DNA of 64,000 nt from the NCBI RefSeq assembly GCF_030268085.1, contig NZ_BSDE01000001.1, forward strand, positions 806,001 through 870,000, written 5' to 3'. Positions 62,294 through 64,000 of this stretch are shown in pieces. The notes beneath the pieces are model-generated. The model did not search any database and was not told the DNA's origin. It saw only the letters and a list, made by a program, of their open reading frames with translations. Position 1 is the first letter of the stretch. Every line of letters starts with the position of its first letter. This stretch comes from Geothrix limicola. Its GTDB lineage: Bacteria; Acidobacteriota; Holophagae; Holophagales; Holophagaceae. Both the position numbers and the translations under genes were made by a program.

Positions 62294-62443
62294 ATGTTGT
62301 GGACCATCGCTGTCGTCCTTATCGTTCTCTGGGTTCTGGGGCTCCTCAGTGCCTACACCATGGGCGGATTCATTCACATTCTGCTCGTGCTCGCCGTCAT
62401 TGCCATTCTCGTCCAGGTGATTCAGGGGAGACGGTTGATCTAG
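62294..62443 (+). CDS. Small membrane protein (lmo0937/DUF5670-like)
   Basis: A 49-residue protein that is too short for ordinary gene calls. It has two hydrophobic segments (LWTIAVVLIVLWVLGLL and IHILLVLAVIAILVQVI) separated by SAYTMGGFIH, and ends in GRRLI. This is the pattern of the lmo0937 family of tiny membrane proteins that are often found near stress genes. AAAGGAA is about 6 bases before the ATG. It sits 7 bases before the FtsH-like gene and may be co-transcribed with it. Confidence 0.85.
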   Translation: MLWTIAVVLIVLWVLGLLSAYTMGGFIHILLVLAVIAILVQVIQGRRLI

Positions 62444-62450
62444 GGGGATC

Positions 62451-64000
62451 ATGTCCAATCCACCCAAACCAGGCGGAACGGCAAGGAGCGCCACGGGCCT
62501 GCGGTTTTCCGTCAAAAAGGCCATCGACCGGATCCGGGTTTGGTTCACCATCCAGCCCCGGGTCCTCAAGGTGGCGATGCTCTCCTTGTGCGTCCTGATG
62601 GTGGCTGCCGGCCTCTACTCCTTCAGTCTGATGCTTAGGCGAGGGCCCGTGGCGGGGCAGGTCGGGGCTTTCGTCATGGAGGGCCAGACGGGCGTCGGGG
62701 TGGGGTCGCTCAACGATCAATTGCCAGTGGTTCTGGGTACCAGTTCCCTGCTGAGCTTCCTGGAATCCCATCCGATTGAGCGGGTGAATGTGATCTACAA
62801 ACCCCTCATGTGGAATGTCTCCGAGCGGATCTTCCTCATCGAATCGCACAACAGGTATTACGCCTTCTATCCCAGCGACATGGAGACGAAGATCTTCACC
62901 GACAAGGCCGTCACCGCAGCCTGGGGCGGCAAGCTTGTCTTCATCCCGCGGAGCGAACTCAGTGCCAGTCATCTCAGGTTGATCGAGCGATTGGACGAGC
63001 GCTTTTCCGGGGCCCGCCCACAATCCGAGAAATATGCCTGGACGACGATCGCGAGTGGATTGCTATCGGTTCTGGCTCTGCTTGGCGTGCTGGGATTCCT
63101 TTTTATGCAGGTTAAGGGGCAGTTCAAGGCGCTCAAGTTCATCGAGCCTTCGCAGGTGCATGGCTCCATCGACGACCTGGTGGGCATGGACGACATCAAG
63201 GCTGAAGTGGCTCAGATCAAGGATCAGTACCAGCGCCGGGCGGAGTACGCCGAATACGGCATCGCCAAGCCCTTCAATGTGATGTTCAGCGGCCCGGCGG
63301 GTACCGGCAAGACCAAGTTGGCCAGCTACCTGGCCAAGGAGCTGAGGCTGCCGATCCTGTTCCACTCTGCCGCCAACCTCGAAACCGGCCTCGTCTCCGG
63401 GGGGTCGAATACGCTCACGCGCATCCTGGCGTTGGCGAAGCGGCGCAAGCGCTGCATCGTCTTCCTGGACGAGGCCCAAGACCTGTTCATGAAACGCGGC
63501 GGTCGCAGGAAGTTCGACGACGACACCTCGAACACGTTCCTGTCTGTGCTGGACGGCGTCCGCAGCAGGAATGGGGCCGAGATCATCTGGATCGTGGCCA
63601 GCAATTTCAATAGCGAAACCATGGCGATGGATGAGGCCATGCTGCGGCGCTTCCAGATGAAGGTGGACTTCCGCCTGCCCAACCAGGAGGAGCGCTTGGC
63701 GATCATCGACCACTACCTCGGGCAACGCGCCGACAAGGTGCTACCCGATCTGGACCTTCGCCACCTGGTCGCCGTGACCGAGGGCTGCAGTCCGGCAGAC
63801 TTGGAAACCATCGTCAATCAAGCCGGCATCACGGCCGTACAAGCAAAGGGGATGATCGGGGCCGGTACCTTGATGCAAGCCGCCGAGCGGGTACTCGTGG
63901 GCAACGTCAACATCAACACCACGCAGGAACGCCAACGCGATCGCCGCATCATCGCCACCCATGAATGGGGCCACTTCCTCGTCGACCTCGATCGCGAACG
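62451..64000 (+). CDS. Divergent FtsH-like AAA+ metalloprotease (cut by window end)
   Basis: An open frame of 516 visible residues with no stop before the window ends. N-terminal helix at about 39-62, a periplasmic-type domain of about 130 residues, and a second helix at about 195-218. The AAA module has Walker A GPAGTGKTK (residue 281), Walker B CIVFLDEAQDLF (Asp-Glu, but EAQ replaces the usual EID) and the second-region block MLRRFQMKVDFRLP with Arg fingers. The protease zinc motif HEWGH is at residues 504-508. The organisation is that of FtsH but with a longer N-terminus. It probably degrades membrane proteins. The third zinc ligand lies outside the window. Confidence 0.85.
   Translation, partial: MSNPPKPGGTARSATGLRFSVKKAIDRIRVWFTIQPRVLKVAMLSLCVLMVAAGLYSFSLMLRRGPVAGQVGAFVMEGQTGVGVGSLNDQLPVVLGTSSLLSFLESHPIERVNVIYKPLMWNVSERIFLIESHNRYYAFYPSDMETKIFTDKAVTAAWGGKLVFIPRSELSASHLRLIERLDERFSGARPQSEKYAWTTIASGLLSVLALLGVLGFLFMQVKGQFKALKFIEPSQVHGSIDDLVGMDDIKAEVAQIKDQYQRRAEYAEYGIAKPFNVMFSGPAGTGKTKLASYLAKELRLPILFHSAANLETGLVSGGSNTLTRILALAKRRKRCIVFLDEAQDLFMKRGGRRKFDDDTSNTFLSVLDGVRSRNGAEIIWIVASNFNSETMAMDEAMLRRFQMKVDFRLPNQEERLAIIDHYLGQRADKVLPDLDLRHLVAVTEGCSPADLETIVNQAGITAVQAKGMIGAGTLMQAAERVLVGNVNINTTQERQRDRRIIATHEWGHFLVDLDRE

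Overview
The window is about 64 kb of GC-rich, gene-dense bacterial chromosome with short spacers and many start/stop overlaps. It carries Gram-negative envelope genes (TamB, DUF481 outer-membrane protein, lipoproteins), type IV pilus and c-di-GMP parts, two eukaryotic-type Ser/Thr kinases, and a large-subunit glutamate synthase with no adjacent small subunit. The gene mix and protein style suggest Acidobacteriota of the Holophagae (Geothrix/Holophaga-like). That assignment is inference; there is no rRNA in the window to confirm it. I see no tRNA, rRNA, CRISPR array, insertion sequence or prophage.

Layout. 0-8.2 kb: end of a protoporphyrinogen oxidase, envelope proteins, a radical SAM SPL-like protein, and gltB. 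8.3-21 kb: information and envelope core, with dnaX, moaD, tamB coupled to a kinase with a zinc ribbon, an MFS exporter, rpoD (clear promoter and terminator) and dnaG. 21-32.5 kb: metabolism, with an unrecognised P-loop protein, an OPA-family transporter, kbl and tdh (threonine to glycine), a frameshifted gene, a rhodanese/MauE pair, PilZ, and asnB behind an attenuator-like hairpin. 32.5-46.8 kb: udk, rhodanese, Nudix, YajQ, polyprenyl synthase, a TPR protein, a PilT-like ATPase, sucCD, PepSY, thioesterase, radical SAM and CapA. 46.8-55.2 kb: a six-gene minus-strand run (glycosyltransferase, FlhB-C-like, PHP, receiver, truA, HD), a PEGA kinase and an ABC exporter.

The last 9 kb looks accessory: longer spacers and visibly less GC-rich tracts. 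Its centre is a minus-strand operon SOD - encapsulated ferritin (EncFtn) - encapsulin shell, with the first two genes overlapping by ATGA and a good terminator after the shell gene. This is a protein nanocompartment for iron storage with a superoxide dismutase attached at operon level. Divergent from it is a two-gene unit, a type III polyketide synthase translationally coupled to a fusion of a His-rich membrane domain and a UbiG-like methyltransferase, which probably makes a methylated phenolic or quinone-like lipid. An esterase/perhydrolase-like hydrolase, WrbA quinone reductase, CsbD, a 49-aa membrane protein and an unusual FtsH-like AAA+ metalloprotease (cut by the window end) follow. Together they read as an oxidative/iron/envelope-stress neighbourhood.

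Other points of note are a single-G frameshift at 25810-25814, a PilT-like ATPase with an apparent degenerate second N-terminal domain, hairpin-plus-U-tract elements placed just before the asnB and dnaG start codons, and long self-complementary intergenic phrases at several sites.
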